A stretch of DNA of 64,000 bases from Pseudomonas sp. R84 (GCF_009834515.1 NZ_CP019426.1:1973501-2037500), one strand, 5' to 3'. Shown: positions 54,401 to 61,638, counted from the first letter of the stretch. Numbers and translations are program-made. Notes: generated by a model not told the origin, from the sequence alone.

Positions 54401-55028
54401 AACCCTGAATGCCGACACTTGAGCCGAGCGTTGCATAGCTTTTTGTCACACCCACCCAGCGGGGGTTATGTTTGGGCAAGTTTGCGTGATAGAGGTCAAG
54501 TTTTTGTGCGGAGCCCAGTAGTTTTACCAGTTTGCTGCGATAGCTGCCTTTGTCTGTAGTGGCGTTCGAACTTTCTCTTATCAGGTGAGGGGCGCTGAGT
54601 GGACGTTCGCTGGCCATTTCGAACAGCAGTGTCGTCAATAAATAACTGTCCTGGCCCGTTGAGGACTTCATGTAGTGTTCAATATCGACAGCGCTGAATT
54701 GCAACGCGTTGATGAAAGATCGCTTGGGAACCCTGAAGAAGGTGTTCTTGCCATTGAGCGGCTGGCCGGCAAACGTTGCACCCAAGGCATCGAGAGACGC
54801 TCGGGTTATGGAAATGTTGCCGATTTGTAGCGGGCCGAATACGGAGTCGGCAAGTTGCAACTGATCTACTTTGCTTTTGGCTTTTATGCTGGTTGTTTCA
54901 TCAGGGCTGCGTTTGAGGTCAATGGTCGAAGCATGACGCTCATTACTTTCAAAGCGCATGTCAGTGATGACGACAGCGTCTGTGATTTCCGCAGTTTCCA
55001 ATGACGCTTTACGTATCATGGTGGCCAT
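51483..55028 (-). CDS. TcdA/TcdB-like pore-forming domain protein with RTX-like repeats
   Basis: 1,181 residues from ATG 55028 with RBS AAGGAAG. Residues 1-195 are soluble. Residues about 200-370 form a long hydrophobic region (for example GLSITSAAMTIILGTAALAG, VGLAAGAILAIGSQIYGAV) ending in DDIDDYIELT, resembling the membrane-insertion domain of large clostridial toxins and Mcf/FitD-type insect toxins. Residues 470-680 contain degenerate calcium-binding nonapeptides (GGDDVIDARDG, GGAGIDTLVL, GAGNDQIHL). The C-terminal 500 residues are beta-rich and unassigned. There is no glucosyltransferase, protease or BH3-like part. It is the first gene of a five-gene same-strand locus with four effector-like paralogues, so it may be a translocator. 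Confidence 0.75.
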   Translation of the reverse strand: MATMIRKASLETAEITDAVVITDMRFESNERHASTIDLKRSPDETTSIKAKSKVDQLQLADSVFGPLQIGNISITRASLDALGATFAGQPLNGKNTFFRVPKRSFINALQFSAVDIEHYMKSSTGQDSYLLTTLLFEMASERPLSAPHLIRESSNATTDKGSYRSKLVKLLGSAQKLDLYHANLPKHNPRWVGVTKSYATLGSSVGIQGFGIFMGLRGVVDAIKADNTTEVVINSVGIGTEVGSIAVDIAVSKIASNMLSAGQGALLDFAKTRFALRLGRSGGLIGGALTLPFDIFTAVRSINAAENATGKEAMDHYVSAGLSITSAAMTIILGTAALAGFSFAGPVGLAAGAILAIGSQIYGAVRVVDDIDDYIELTLDERWRTGWFSFCMMDPDQAVQNRYLLAKTRFQHAKQLKETARKLLDGQLKDTTEAIVNGKFEVHLKPSRVRKRNWWTKQDSWETVQIPEIRGGDDVIDARDGVTKDTPGAELGTSAEHKGILWFISDGQDSIKGVEDKPNSFHYRSGKKELTGGEKNDRFVFEGAGDLLVQDVQLSEYSTLKGGAGIDTLVLAGNNYTRHTDKKGYDVDLLAQTLQIIINDPSTEGAEKYTLHSLLESIENVETVSGAISVVTGSEQRNVINSRGEDTVNAGAGNDQIHLSYPGATASGEAGIDEYIIDHKPGRISIIEDGAEESIILLNWKYELIDSWIIENGSLFISSRFAFADNPKSVVAIQNVYKKNENKFVLQNSKLTFMTSDGYSLKLPDAHDLPESIDNDHKLEIEVVVVKKGTPERPLILHAPECSIEHQREASYYLPRSRKNTTFWSVKRAEAVVRLHLDYDISELTKVEAHFGSGEWKANREFFVGCDLRYHFGQNTIKFRDFAYAEGGSDPRNMTRILRTMAARPNYRVVLIFKGGVTVNAGLTPETDVCPLASHNPYGFDRWTTPLSLPLPRRADQTSFELPDSKPFKFDRAGCGSLFSYPEQTSIQNLEGAGATYLIHLVADIAIRLSTPGALANAPERLPYSSTWDLDATALGKVEIRLENNQLHVGTCIIHLPEYESEDLIDQVRVITEKGVVHTVDLSFDRVYLDGLDARFFEEPDSAKTLPEAFAAMANKEIKVRNIVLADNRPGALSYSFPAHGWILRSDKSRVEYSALHVINRCSHQDLTLFTPPPLMNVPVA

Positions 55029-55258
55029 TTGAACTTCCTTGTTCTGGCAGGTTTTTGTTTGCGCGAGTCGTGATAGTACGGTCGCTTTTCGAACGATGTA
55101 CATCAACGGGTTGTTGCTGTGTATTGCGCGTCAGAGATGGGGTTTTTATTGCGGGGATATGTCACGAGCAACGCGAGCGGTCGCTGCGAAAGCCATCCAG
55201 ACTTGTGCGTTGCAGTCAGGATGGCTTCAGGTAAACAATGATCAGTGATTCACGCGTT

Positions 55259-55888
55259 TCAGTGACTGCTGAGCAACGATGCAGCGCCAGCGCCTCCGAA
55301 TAAACCGGCACTGATCCGGTTGAACCAGCTTTGTCCTTTGCCACTGCGCAAGTAACGCGCAGCGCCGTGGGCACCGAGACCGTAGGCCAGCTTGCACAGC
55401 AGATCCAGCAGGGTCCAGGTGGCGATCATCACCAGTAGCTGCGGCAGGAAGGGCTGTTCGGCGCTAAGGAACTGTGGCAGGAAGGCGGCAAAAAACAGGA
55501 TGTCTTTCGGGTTGCTGGCACCCAGTACAAACGCGCGTCCGAACAATGCGCGAAAGCGTGGAACGGCTGCCGCTTGCGGTACGACGGCGCCCACCGATGG
55601 CTGGCGCGATTGCTGCCAGCTCTGCCAGGCCAGATAGAACAGGTACAGCCCGCCGACGATTTTCAAGGCGCTGAACAATTGCTCCGATGCCAGCAACAAG
55701 GCACCCAGCCCCAGCGCCGAAGCACTGAGCAAACAGATCGAGGCGAATACGCCGCCGAGAAATGCCGGGTACGAGCGGCGCAATCCATAATTCAGACTGT
55801 TGCTGATCATCAGCAACGACAGTGGCCCCGGAATCAGGATCACCACCAGCGCAGCACCGCTGAACAGCAGCCAGGTTTCCAGACTCAT
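55259..55888 (-). CDS. LysE/RhtB-family amino acid exporter
   Basis: 209 residues from ATG 55888 (AGGAAAG region upstream). Six membrane segments and the family signature VILIPGPLSLLMISNSLNYGLRRS at the N-terminus, then ASNPKDILFFAAFLPQF. It exports amino acids or related metabolites by proton antiport. It is downstream of the AzgA permease terminator, so probably separately transcribed. Confidence 0.9.
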   Translation of the reverse strand: MSLETWLLFSGAALVVILIPGPLSLLMISNSLNYGLRRSYPAFLGGVFASICLLSASALGLGALLLASEQLFSALKIVGGLYLFYLAWQSWQQSRQPSVGAVVPQAAAVPRFRALFGRAFVLGASNPKDILFFAAFLPQFLSAEQPFLPQLLVMIATWTLLDLLCKLAYGLGAHGAARYLRSGKGQSWFNRISAGLFGGAGAASLLSSH

Positions 55889-55926
55889 CACTTTCCTCCT
55901 TTTTTGTTGTATTGAAAAATGCACAA

Positions 55927-55951
55927 AGCCCCACCCGTCAGGGTGAGGCTG
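55927..55951 (-). terminator. Terminator of the AzgA-type permease gene
   Basis: AGCCTCACCC and GGGTGGGGCT form a stem with a TGAC loop (one mismatch) followed by TTTGT on the minus strand. It lies 26 bases after the permease stop. Confidence 0.75.
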
Positions 55952-55976
55952 TTTTGAAGCCTGAACCGCGTAGCGC

Positions 55977-57326
55977 TTACAGGAAGATGAACTTGGCGAT
56001 GAAGATCGCGCAGAGCACCCACAGGCTCACGGAAATTTCCTTGTACTTGCCGGTCCCGGCCTTCAACGCCACATAGGTGATGAAGCCCAGCGCGATGCCG
56101 TCGGCGACCGAAAAGGTCAGTGGCATCATGATCGCGGTGACGATGGCCGGGATAGCGTCAGTCGCTTCCTCCCATTCGATGTGGGCCATGCCGCCCATCA
56201 TCAGCATCGCAACGTAGATCAGTGCACCGGCGGTGGCATAAGCGGGAATCATGCCGGCCAGCGGTGCGAAAAACATTGCCGCTATAAATAGCACACCTAC
56301 GGTGACTGCGGTAAGACCAGTCCGACCACCAGCGGCGACACCGGCAGCACTTTCCACATAGCTTGTTACTGGAGGAACTCCAACCACGGCACCGAATACG
56401 CTGGAGGCACTGTCGGCTTTCATCGCCCGGGAGAGGTTTTCGATGCGGCCGTCAGCGTTCACCAGATTGGCGCGCTGGGCGACCCCCATCAGGGTACCGG
56501 CGGTGTCGAACATGTGCACAAAGAGGAAGGCCAATACCACGCTGATCATGCTGACGTTGAATACGCCGGCGACGTTCATGGCCATGAACGTCGGAGCCAG
56601 ACTCGGCGGGGTCGACATGATTCCTTCGTAGTGCACGATGCCCAGGCCCCAACCGGCCAGGGTCACGGTGATGATGCTGATGAGAATTGCGCCGAAGACT
56701 CGGTGATAGCTGAGGATCGCGATCATCAGAAAGCAGATGGCCGCGAGCAGCGGGCCAGGTTCGCGCAGGGAGCCGAGTTTGATCAGTGTGGCCGGGCTAT
56801 CGACGACGATGCCTGCAGTTTTCAAACCGATCAGGCCGAGGAACAAACCAACGCCAGCACCCATCGCAAAGCGCAGGCTGACCGGAATGCTGTTGAGCAG
56901 CCACTCACGAATCCGCGAAAAAGTCAGGATCATGAACAGCACACCGGAGACGAACACCGCACCCAGCGCAGTTTCCCAGTTGTAGCCCATGGTGCCGACC
57001 ACGGTGTAAGTGAAGAACGCGTTGAGACCCATGCCCGGCGCCAGACCCACTGGCCAGTTGGCATACAGGCCCATCAACAGGCAGCCCAGTGCAGCGGCGA
57101 TACAGGTGGCGACGAAGGCTGCACCGTGATCGATCCCGGCATCGGCCATGATGTTCGGATTGACGAAGATGATGTAGGCCATGGTGATGAAGGTTGTCAG
57201 ACCGGCAATCAGCTCGGTCTTCACCGTGGTGCCATGCAAGCTGAGTTTAAACAGACGTTCCAGCAAGCCACTGCGTAATGGTGGCGAGAGGTCCAGCGTC
57301 GATGCTTCGGATTTGCGGCTTTCCAC
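55977..57326 (-). CDS. AzgA-type adenine/guanine/hypoxanthine permease
   Basis: 449 residues from GTG 57326 with a strong RBS (GAGGAG). AzgA/NCS2 signatures are ELIAGLTTFITMAYIIFVNP, GLAPGMGLNAFFTYTVV and the late TSYVESAAGVAAGGRTGLTA. About 12-14 membrane segments. It imports purine bases with protons. An operator-like TTTGTGTACAAA lies about 130 bases upstream, shared with the urate gene cluster. Confidence 0.92.
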   Translation of the reverse strand: MESRKSEASTLDLSPPLRSGLLERLFKLSLHGTTVKTELIAGLTTFITMAYIIFVNPNIMADAGIDHGAAFVATCIAAALGCLLMGLYANWPVGLAPGMGLNAFFTYTVVGTMGYNWETALGAVFVSGVLFMILTFSRIREWLLNSIPVSLRFAMGAGVGLFLGLIGLKTAGIVVDSPATLIKLGSLREPGPLLAAICFLMIAILSYHRVFGAILISIITVTLAGWGLGIVHYEGIMSTPPSLAPTFMAMNVAGVFNVSMISVVLAFLFVHMFDTAGTLMGVAQRANLVNADGRIENLSRAMKADSASSVFGAVVGVPPVTSYVESAAGVAAGGRTGLTAVTVGVLFIAAMFFAPLAGMIPAYATAGALIYVAMLMMGGMAHIEWEEATDAIPAIVTAIMMPLTFSVADGIALGFITYVALKAGTGKYKEISVSLWVLCAIFIAKFIFL

Positions 57327-57455
57327 AGCGAGTACTCCTCAAGAGTTTTATTGTTATTTCCAGGGCCGGACCCATGAGGGGTGGCAGCGGCCCTTTGAGG
57401 CATACGCGAATTTGTTGACCATGCGGTCAGGAACTCGCACGCTGTGGATTATGCT

Positions 57456-57467
57456 TTTGTGTACAAA
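57456..57467. promoter_or_regulatory. Candidate operator upstream of the purine permease
   Basis: TTTGTGTACAAA is a 12-base near-palindrome identical at the TTGTGTACAA core to the site upstream of uraH (42969). It lies 130 bases upstream of the permease GTG. Nothing else but a REP pair is seen in 57327-57617. Confidence 0.45.
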
Positions 57468-57539
57468 TAAAGCAAATATTGTTTTTGGTTTTGTTTACGA
57501 AAGTTCCGTCGATAGGGATATATCGCCCTTGATAGCCCC

Positions 57540-57604
57540 TTCGCGAGCAAGCTCGCTCCCACATTTGAAATGCGTTCCTCTGTGGGAGCGAGCCTGCTCG
57601 CGAA
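57540..57604. repeat. Inverted pair of REP sequences
   Basis: TTCGCGAGCAAGCTCGCTCCCAC faces GTGGGAGCGAGCCTGCTCGCGAA about 20 bases later. It lies between the marR gene's 3' end and the purine permease promoter. Confidence 0.85.
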
Positions 57605-57617
57605 GAAGCAGTGCCAT

Positions 57618-58064
57618 TCAATCGAGAGCCGTCTGACTTTTCCCCAATGCCAGATTCACCGCCAACCAGCCATTCACCGCCGCTTCACCAGCCTCGGCAA
57701 ACACCCGCTCCAGCAATTTCACCTGCTCACGGCGCAACGCCTGTTCAAATTTCGCGCCTTCCGCCGTCAGCTCCAGCAGGCGTTTACGCTTGTCGGCCTC
57801 CGACGCCACGCTGTCCACCAGATGCATTTCCTGCAACTGCCGCAACGGCATGTTCAGCGCCTGCTTGCTCACGCCGAGTAATCCCAGCAATTCCTTCACG
57901 CTCAAATTCGGATACCGCGCGATGAAAAACACAATGCGCTGATGCACCCGCGACAGCCCACGGCGCTCGAGCATTTCATCAGCCTTGGCGGTGAAGGCCT
58001 GATAGCCGAAGAAAAACGCTTCCATCGCCTGTTGCTGACTGGATGGGTTTTTAAGGTCAATCAT
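57618..58064 (-). CDS. MarR-family transcriptional regulator
   Basis: 148 residues from ATG 58064 (another in-frame ATG six codons upstream). The winged HTH is seen in LSVKELLGLLGVSKQALNMPLRQLQ followed by the wing DKRKRLLELTAEG. It is divergent from the aminotransferase gene with an 82-base gap containing a palindrome, so it very likely controls that gene and itself. Confidence 0.88.
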   Translation of the reverse strand: MIDLKNPSSQQQAMEAFFFGYQAFTAKADEMLERRGLSRVHQRIVFFIARYPNLSVKELLGLLGVSKQALNMPLRQLQEMHLVDSVASEADKRKRLLELTAEGAKFEQALRREQVKLLERVFAEAGEAAVNGWLAVNLALGKSQTALD

Positions 58065-58096
58065 GTTGACGTACTCGCTCAAGCTGTCGTAATTTC

Positions 58097-58113
58097 AGTC
58101 AACCAGTTTGACT
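58097..58113. promoter_or_regulatory. Candidate MarR operator
   Basis: AGTCAA (58097-58102) and TTGACT (58108-58113) form a perfect 6-bp inverted repeat with a 5-base spacer, midway between the divergent marR and aminotransferase starts. The size fits a MarR-dimer site. Confidence 0.5.
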
Positions 58114-58146
58114 CATTTTTCGTCCGCCTCGCTACCGGTGACCTCC

Positions 58147-59313
58147 ATGGCCTTTTCCGAACGTGTCTCGCGCCTTAAAAGTTCTTTGATCCGTGAAATC
58201 CTTGCCGCCGCCCAGCGCCCGGAGGTCATGTCGTTCGCTGGCGGCTTGCCTGCTGAAGCCATGTTGCCCAAGGTTGAATGGGCCGACATGCCGCTGTCTC
58301 TTGGCCAATACGGCATGAGCGAAGGCGAACCGGCGTTGCGCGAAGCGTTGGCGGCGGAGGCGAGGGCGCTTGGACTGGAGTGTCAGGCGAGTCAGGTGCT
58401 GGTGGTCAGCGGTTCCCAGCAAACCCTCGATCTGGCGGCCAAGTTGTACATCGACAAGGGCACGGAAATTTTGCTGGAGGCGCCGACGTATCTCGCCGCA
58501 CTACAGATATTCCAGCTGTTCGGCGCCGATTGCCTGACCGTGCCGCAGGAGTCCGACGGCCCGAACCTGGCGCAGTTGCGCGAGCGTTTGGAGCAACATC
58601 ACCCAGCGTTTATCTACCTGATTCCGACGTTCCAGAACCCGTCCGCCGTGCGCTACAGCGAAGAAAAGCGTGCAGCGGTAGCGGCTTTGCTCGACGAGTT
58701 TGGCGTCACCCTGATCGAAGATGAGCCTTACCGTGAACTGACTTTCGACGGTGGCAGCGCGAAGCCGATTGCCGGGCGTCTGCAGAAGTCCAGTTGGATC
58801 TACACCGGCACCGTGTCGAAAACCCTGCTGCCGGGTTTGCGTGTCGGCTATCTGATCGCCAGTCCCGATCTTTTTCCGCACTTGCTCAAACTCAAGCAAT
58901 CGGCGGATCTGCACACCAATCGCATCGGCCAATGGCAGGCGTTGCAGTGGATTGGTACTGAAAAGTATCAGCAGCATTTGAGTGAGTTGCGCGGCTTCTA
59001 TCGGCAGCGGCGGAATGCCTTTCAAGCGGCTCTGGAAACGCATTTTTCTGATCTGGCGGATTGGAACATGCCACAGGGTGGGTTGTTTTTCTGGCTGACG
59101 CTGAAGCAACCGCTGGACACGCGAACGTTGCTTAACGAGGCGTTGACCAATGATGTGGCGTTTATGCCGGGGGAGCCGTTTTTTCCCGAGCCAGATAAAC
59201 ATCATGGGCATTTGCGCTTGAACTTCAGCCACATCGATCCGGCGCGACTGGATGAGGGATTGAAGCGATTGGCGGCGGTGGTGCGGCAGGCGCAGCTAGA
59301 GAAAGCGGCCTGA
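58147..59313 (+). CDS. PLP-dependent aminotransferase (MocR/2-aminoadipate transaminase type)
   Basis: 388 residues from ATG 58147. Fold type I aminotransferase: the MSFAGGLPAEAMLP opening is typical of LysN/2-aminoadipate transaminases, followed by NPSAVRYS, IEDEPYRELTFDG and the PLP lysine in TGTVSKTLLPGLRVGYL. It lacks a MocR-type HTH domain. The substrate could be an aromatic or branched-chain amino acid or 2-aminoadipate. Likely under control of the divergent MarR protein; a strong terminator follows. Confidence 0.9.
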   Translation: MAFSERVSRLKSSLIREILAAAQRPEVMSFAGGLPAEAMLPKVEWADMPLSLGQYGMSEGEPALREALAAEARALGLECQASQVLVVSGSQQTLDLAAKLYIDKGTEILLEAPTYLAALQIFQLFGADCLTVPQESDGPNLAQLRERLEQHHPAFIYLIPTFQNPSAVRYSEEKRAAVAALLDEFGVTLIEDEPYRELTFDGGSAKPIAGRLQKSSWIYTGTVSKTLLPGLRVGYLIASPDLFPHLLKLKQSADLHTNRIGQWQALQWIGTEKYQQHLSELRGFYRQRRNAFQAALETHFSDLADWNMPQGGLFFWLTLKQPLDTRTLLNEALTNDVAFMPGEPFFPEPDKHHGHLRLNFSHIDPARLDEGLKRLAAVVRQAQLEKAA

Positions 59314-59316
59314 AAA

Positions 59317-59350
59317 CAAATAAACCGGTTCGAGGGCCGGTTTATTTTTG
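59317..59350 (+). terminator. Rho-independent terminator of the aminotransferase gene
   Basis: AAATAAACCGG and CCGGTTTATTT form an 11-bp stem followed by TTG, starting four bases after the stop; the A/T flanks make it bidirectional. Confidence 0.88.
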
Positions 59351-59380
59351 TCTGGGATTTGCGGTGGCTGAGAGGGCCTC

Positions 59381-59448
59381 TTCGCGAGCAGGCTCGCTCC
59401 CACAGTGGAAATGCATTCCAAAGGGTGGGAGCGAGCCTGCTCGCGAAG
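59381..59448. repeat. Inverted pair of REP sequences
   Basis: TTCGCGAGCAGGCTCGCTCCCAC is mirrored by GTGGGAGCGAGCCTGCTCGCGAA ending 59448. It lies between the convergent aminotransferase and glutaredoxin-like genes. Confidence 0.85.
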
Positions 59449-59474
59449 GCGTCAATCAACCCACCAAATAATCT

Positions 59475-59846
59475 TCAGACAGCAGCAAAGCGCTTATCCA
59501 GATAATCAATAATCACCTTGGACTCGTACATCCAGGTGGTCTGGCCATTCTCTTCAATCCGCAGGCAAGGCACCTTGATTCGGCCGCCCTGTTCCAGCAG
59601 TTCCTGACGATCCTGCTCGTTGTTCTTCGCATCCTTCAGCGCCACCGGCACATTCAGGCGGTGCAGCGTACGACGGGTTTTCACGCAGAACGGGCAGGCA
59701 TGGAACTGATACAGGGTCAGACCCTTCGCAGCGGCGTTGACCTGTGCCTGAGTTTCGGCAGGGCGCTGTTTCTTGCCCGGACGGGTGATGAAGTCGATGA
59801 AGATAACCAGTTGGCCGAGGCCGACACGAAGCGCTTTGACGAACAC
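59475..59846 (-). CDS. Membrane-anchored glutaredoxin/GST-N-like protein
   Basis: 123 residues from GTG 59846 (GAGG upstream); a TTG seven codons earlier is less likely. A single N-terminal hydrophobic helix (VGLGQLVIFIDFIT) is followed by a glutaredoxin-like domain with the redox motif CPFC in YQFHACPFCVKTRR, then VPCLRIEENGQTTWMYESKVIIDYL with the glutathione-binding cis-Pro and ES pair. Dithiol or monothiol glutathione-dependent redox activity is likely; the target is unknown. Confidence 0.85.
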   Translation of the reverse strand: MFVKALRVGLGQLVIFIDFITRPGKKQRPAETQAQVNAAAKGLTLYQFHACPFCVKTRRTLHRLNVPVALKDAKNNEQDRQELLEQGGRIKVPCLRIEENGQTTWMYESKVIIDYLDKRFAAV

Positions 59847-59907
59847 GTTGAAAGCCTCACGGTGCAAATAAAGAAAGGCGCGCAGCTTACCCGATTTTTC
59901 CCGGGCG

Positions 59908-59939
59908 AAAAAAAACCGGCGATGAATGCCGGTTTTTTT
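59908..59939. terminator. Bidirectional terminator after folE
   Basis: AAAAAACCGGC and GCCGGTTTTTT flank GATGAAT, with T-runs on both strands. It lies 11 bases after the folE stop and also just upstream of the glutaredoxin-like gene. Confidence 0.85.
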
Positions 59940-59950
59940 CGTACTGCGAA

Positions 59951-60511
59951 TTACTTGATCAGGCTGAGAAATTCGCTGCGAGTCGCTGCGTTTTCGCGGA
60001 ACTCACCGAGCATCACCGAAGTGATCATCGACGAATTCTGCTTCTCGACACCGCGCATCATCATGCACATGTGCTTGGCCTCGATCACCACGGCTACGCC
60101 CAGCGCGCCGGTGACTTGCATCACTGCATCGGCGATCTGACGGCTGAGGTTTTCCTGGATCTGCAGGCGACGGGCGTACATGTCGACGATCCGCGCGACC
60201 TTAGACAGGCCCAGCACTTTGCCGCTCGGGATGTACGCAACATGCGCCTTGCCGATGAACGGCAGCAGGTGGTGTTCGCACAACGAGTACAGCTCGATGT
60301 CCTTGACCAGCACCATTTCGCTGTTGTCGGAGCTGAACAGGGCACCGTTGGTGACCTCTTCGAGCGTCTGTTCATAACCGCGGCAGAGGTACTGCATGGC
60401 TTTGGCGGCACGCTTTGGCGTGTCGAGCAGGCCCTCGCGGGAGACGTCCTCGCCCAATTGGCCGAGAATCGCGGTGTAGTTCTGTTCCAGTGTCACAGGG
60501 GCTGATTCCAT
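59951..60511 (-). CDS. folE: GTP cyclohydrolase I
   Basis: 186 residues from ATG 60511. The zinc and catalytic signature [18 protein letters not shown] and a following [10 protein letters not shown] are diagnostic of FolE type I. It converts GTP to 7,8-dihydroneopterin triphosphate for folate or pterin synthesis. The DNA directly upstream (from 60519) is the 3' end of a decayed integrase gene, so the native promoter region appears altered. Confidence 0.95.
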   Translation of the reverse strand: MESAPVTLEQNYTAILGQLGEDVSREGLLDTPKRAAKAMQYLCRGYEQTLEEVTNGALFSSDNSEMVLVKDIELYSLCEHHLLPFIGKAHVAYIPSGKVLGLSKVARIVDMYARRLQIQENLSRQIADAVMQVTGALGVAVVIEAKHMCMMMRGVEKQNSSMITSVMLGEFRENAATRSEFLSLIK

Positions 60512-60518
60512 AAGGGTT

Positions 60519-60777
60519 TCAGAGGGGTACTGTTTCTGTCTGTACCAATTTTGTACCAATCAAGCTGTTTTCGAGCTTGCCGAGTTCACCCCAGTCAGTG
60601 CTGGAATGGGGTCCATCGTGCGTAAGTCGATAGCAACATCTGAACGCTATGACCGAGCTGAGTGGCAATAAACGCAGGGTTCATACCCGCCATGAGGCAC
60701 ATGGTAGCGTATGTGTGTCGGCAGTTGTATTGCCGGCGGGCGCGAATCCCCAATTCGGTCAGCGCGGCCTGAAACGC
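60519..60777 (-). pseudogene. C-terminal remnant of a phage-type tyrosine recombinase
   Basis: On the minus strand the frame from about 60777 reads AFQAALTELGIRARRQYNC, then RHTYATMCLMAGMNPAFIA, QLGHSVQMLLSTYARW: the R-H-x-x-Y, G-H and catalytic Tyr block of tyrosine recombinases. A TGA precedes this block (60778-60780), and a frameshift near 60600 is needed to continue into [20 protein letters not shown] and the stop at 60519. The N-terminal three quarters are missing. It ends eight bases before folE and marks an old integration or excision event. Confidence 0.8.
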
Positions 60778-60817
60778 TCACCGACACCCAGAGCGCCAGA
60801 CCCGATCTCTCACTTCA

Positions 60818-60840
60818 GCGATTTTATCGAGTAAAATCGC
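60818..60840. repeat. Short perfect hairpin
   Basis: GCGATTTTA and TAAAATCGC form a 9-bp stem with a TCGAG loop just beyond the integrase remnant. It may be part of an old terminator or attachment region; no function can be assigned. Confidence 0.5.
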
Positions 60841-60952
60841 GGGCCGCAGGTCACCTTTACCGTGTAAAGAACGCGCAGAGCGGCTGCGTGTCGAGGCTGA
60901 GCCTTGGCATGTGGAAGGCAACAAGCGTTGAGTGAAAGGTTCATTGAAACGA

Positions 60953-60971
60953 CGGCCCGAAAGGGCCTTTT
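60953..60971 (+). terminator. Small rho-independent terminator-like hairpin
   Basis: GGCCC-GAAA-GGGCC followed by TTTTGC, 48 bases upstream of the membrane-protein ATG. No gene ends here, so it could close a short non-coding transcript within about 60840-60970 or be a leader attenuator. The rest of 60778-61017 shows no gene. Confidence 0.5.
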
Positions 60972-61017
60972 GCATTACCTGGATGCGATTTTCGCGCCCG
61001 TTAGCCAAAGGAAAATC

Positions 61018-61638
61018 ATGAAAAGTACAATCAATGATATGGCGTTTACCGAGCGTCGCCGCGTGCCTGTGAGGGCTTTATTGGGTGGTGTTTTATTCTT
61101 GGTCATGGCCATCCAGGGGTTCCGTATGGACTCCAATGGAATCGCTGCGCTGCTGCTGGTGTGTTCGTTATGGTATTTGGGCATGGCGTGGCTGAATCGC
61201 AACGCGGGTTCGCAAACCTTGATGATCCTCAAGGACAAAGGCATCTGGTTTTTCAATGCTGATGGGTTAGTCCCCTACACATCGATTGAAGCCACAGAGG
61301 TCGAATCGTACAGCGGGATAGCTCAGATGCAGCTCAATACCGTACTTCATATCGTTGCCGAAAAGGCTGACACCCTGCCGAACTTTAACGACAGCCGGTG
61401 GAAGATCTTTTTCAAGATGCCAAGTGCGCGCAAGGGTAAAGGCTTTCGTAAGCATCTTGTCGTGTTCAACTATGGTGGTCTGCGCGACGAAGACGGCAAA
61501 AACGTCGACTATGAAAACCTTGAAGAAGAACTTGCGTACCGTATCGAAAAGGCTCACCACGAGGAACATGAGCAGAGCAATTCGGTTTATGTGCCCTCAT
61601 CGTCAGCGAACGATGCGCTGTCGCCTGTCACTCATTGA
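61018..61638 (+). CDS. Two-helix membrane protein of unknown function
   Basis: 206 residues from ATG 61018 with AAAGGAAA upstream. After a basic N-terminus, two membrane helices (about 20-60: GGVLFLVMAIQG and IAALLLVCSLWYLGMAWL) precede a cytosolic beta-rich domain (about 70-190) resembling the bacterial PH-like membrane-protein type. It ends in a Ser-rich tail. No family is recognised. A stem-loop follows. Confidence 0.7.
   Translation: MKSTINDMAFTERRRVPVRALLGGVLFLVMAIQGFRMDSNGIAALLLVCSLWYLGMAWLNRNAGSQTLMILKDKGIWFFNADGLVPYTSIEATEVESYSGIAQMQLNTVLHIVAEKADTLPNFNDSRWKIFFKMPSARKGKGFRKHLVVFNYGGLRDEDGKNVDYENLEEELAYRIEKAHHEEHEQSNSVYVPSSSANDALSPVTH

Noticed and set aside
56443..57278. Plus-strand frames over the AzgA permease gene
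   Set aside because: Asp/Glu/His-rich antisense translations of membrane helices with no start signals.
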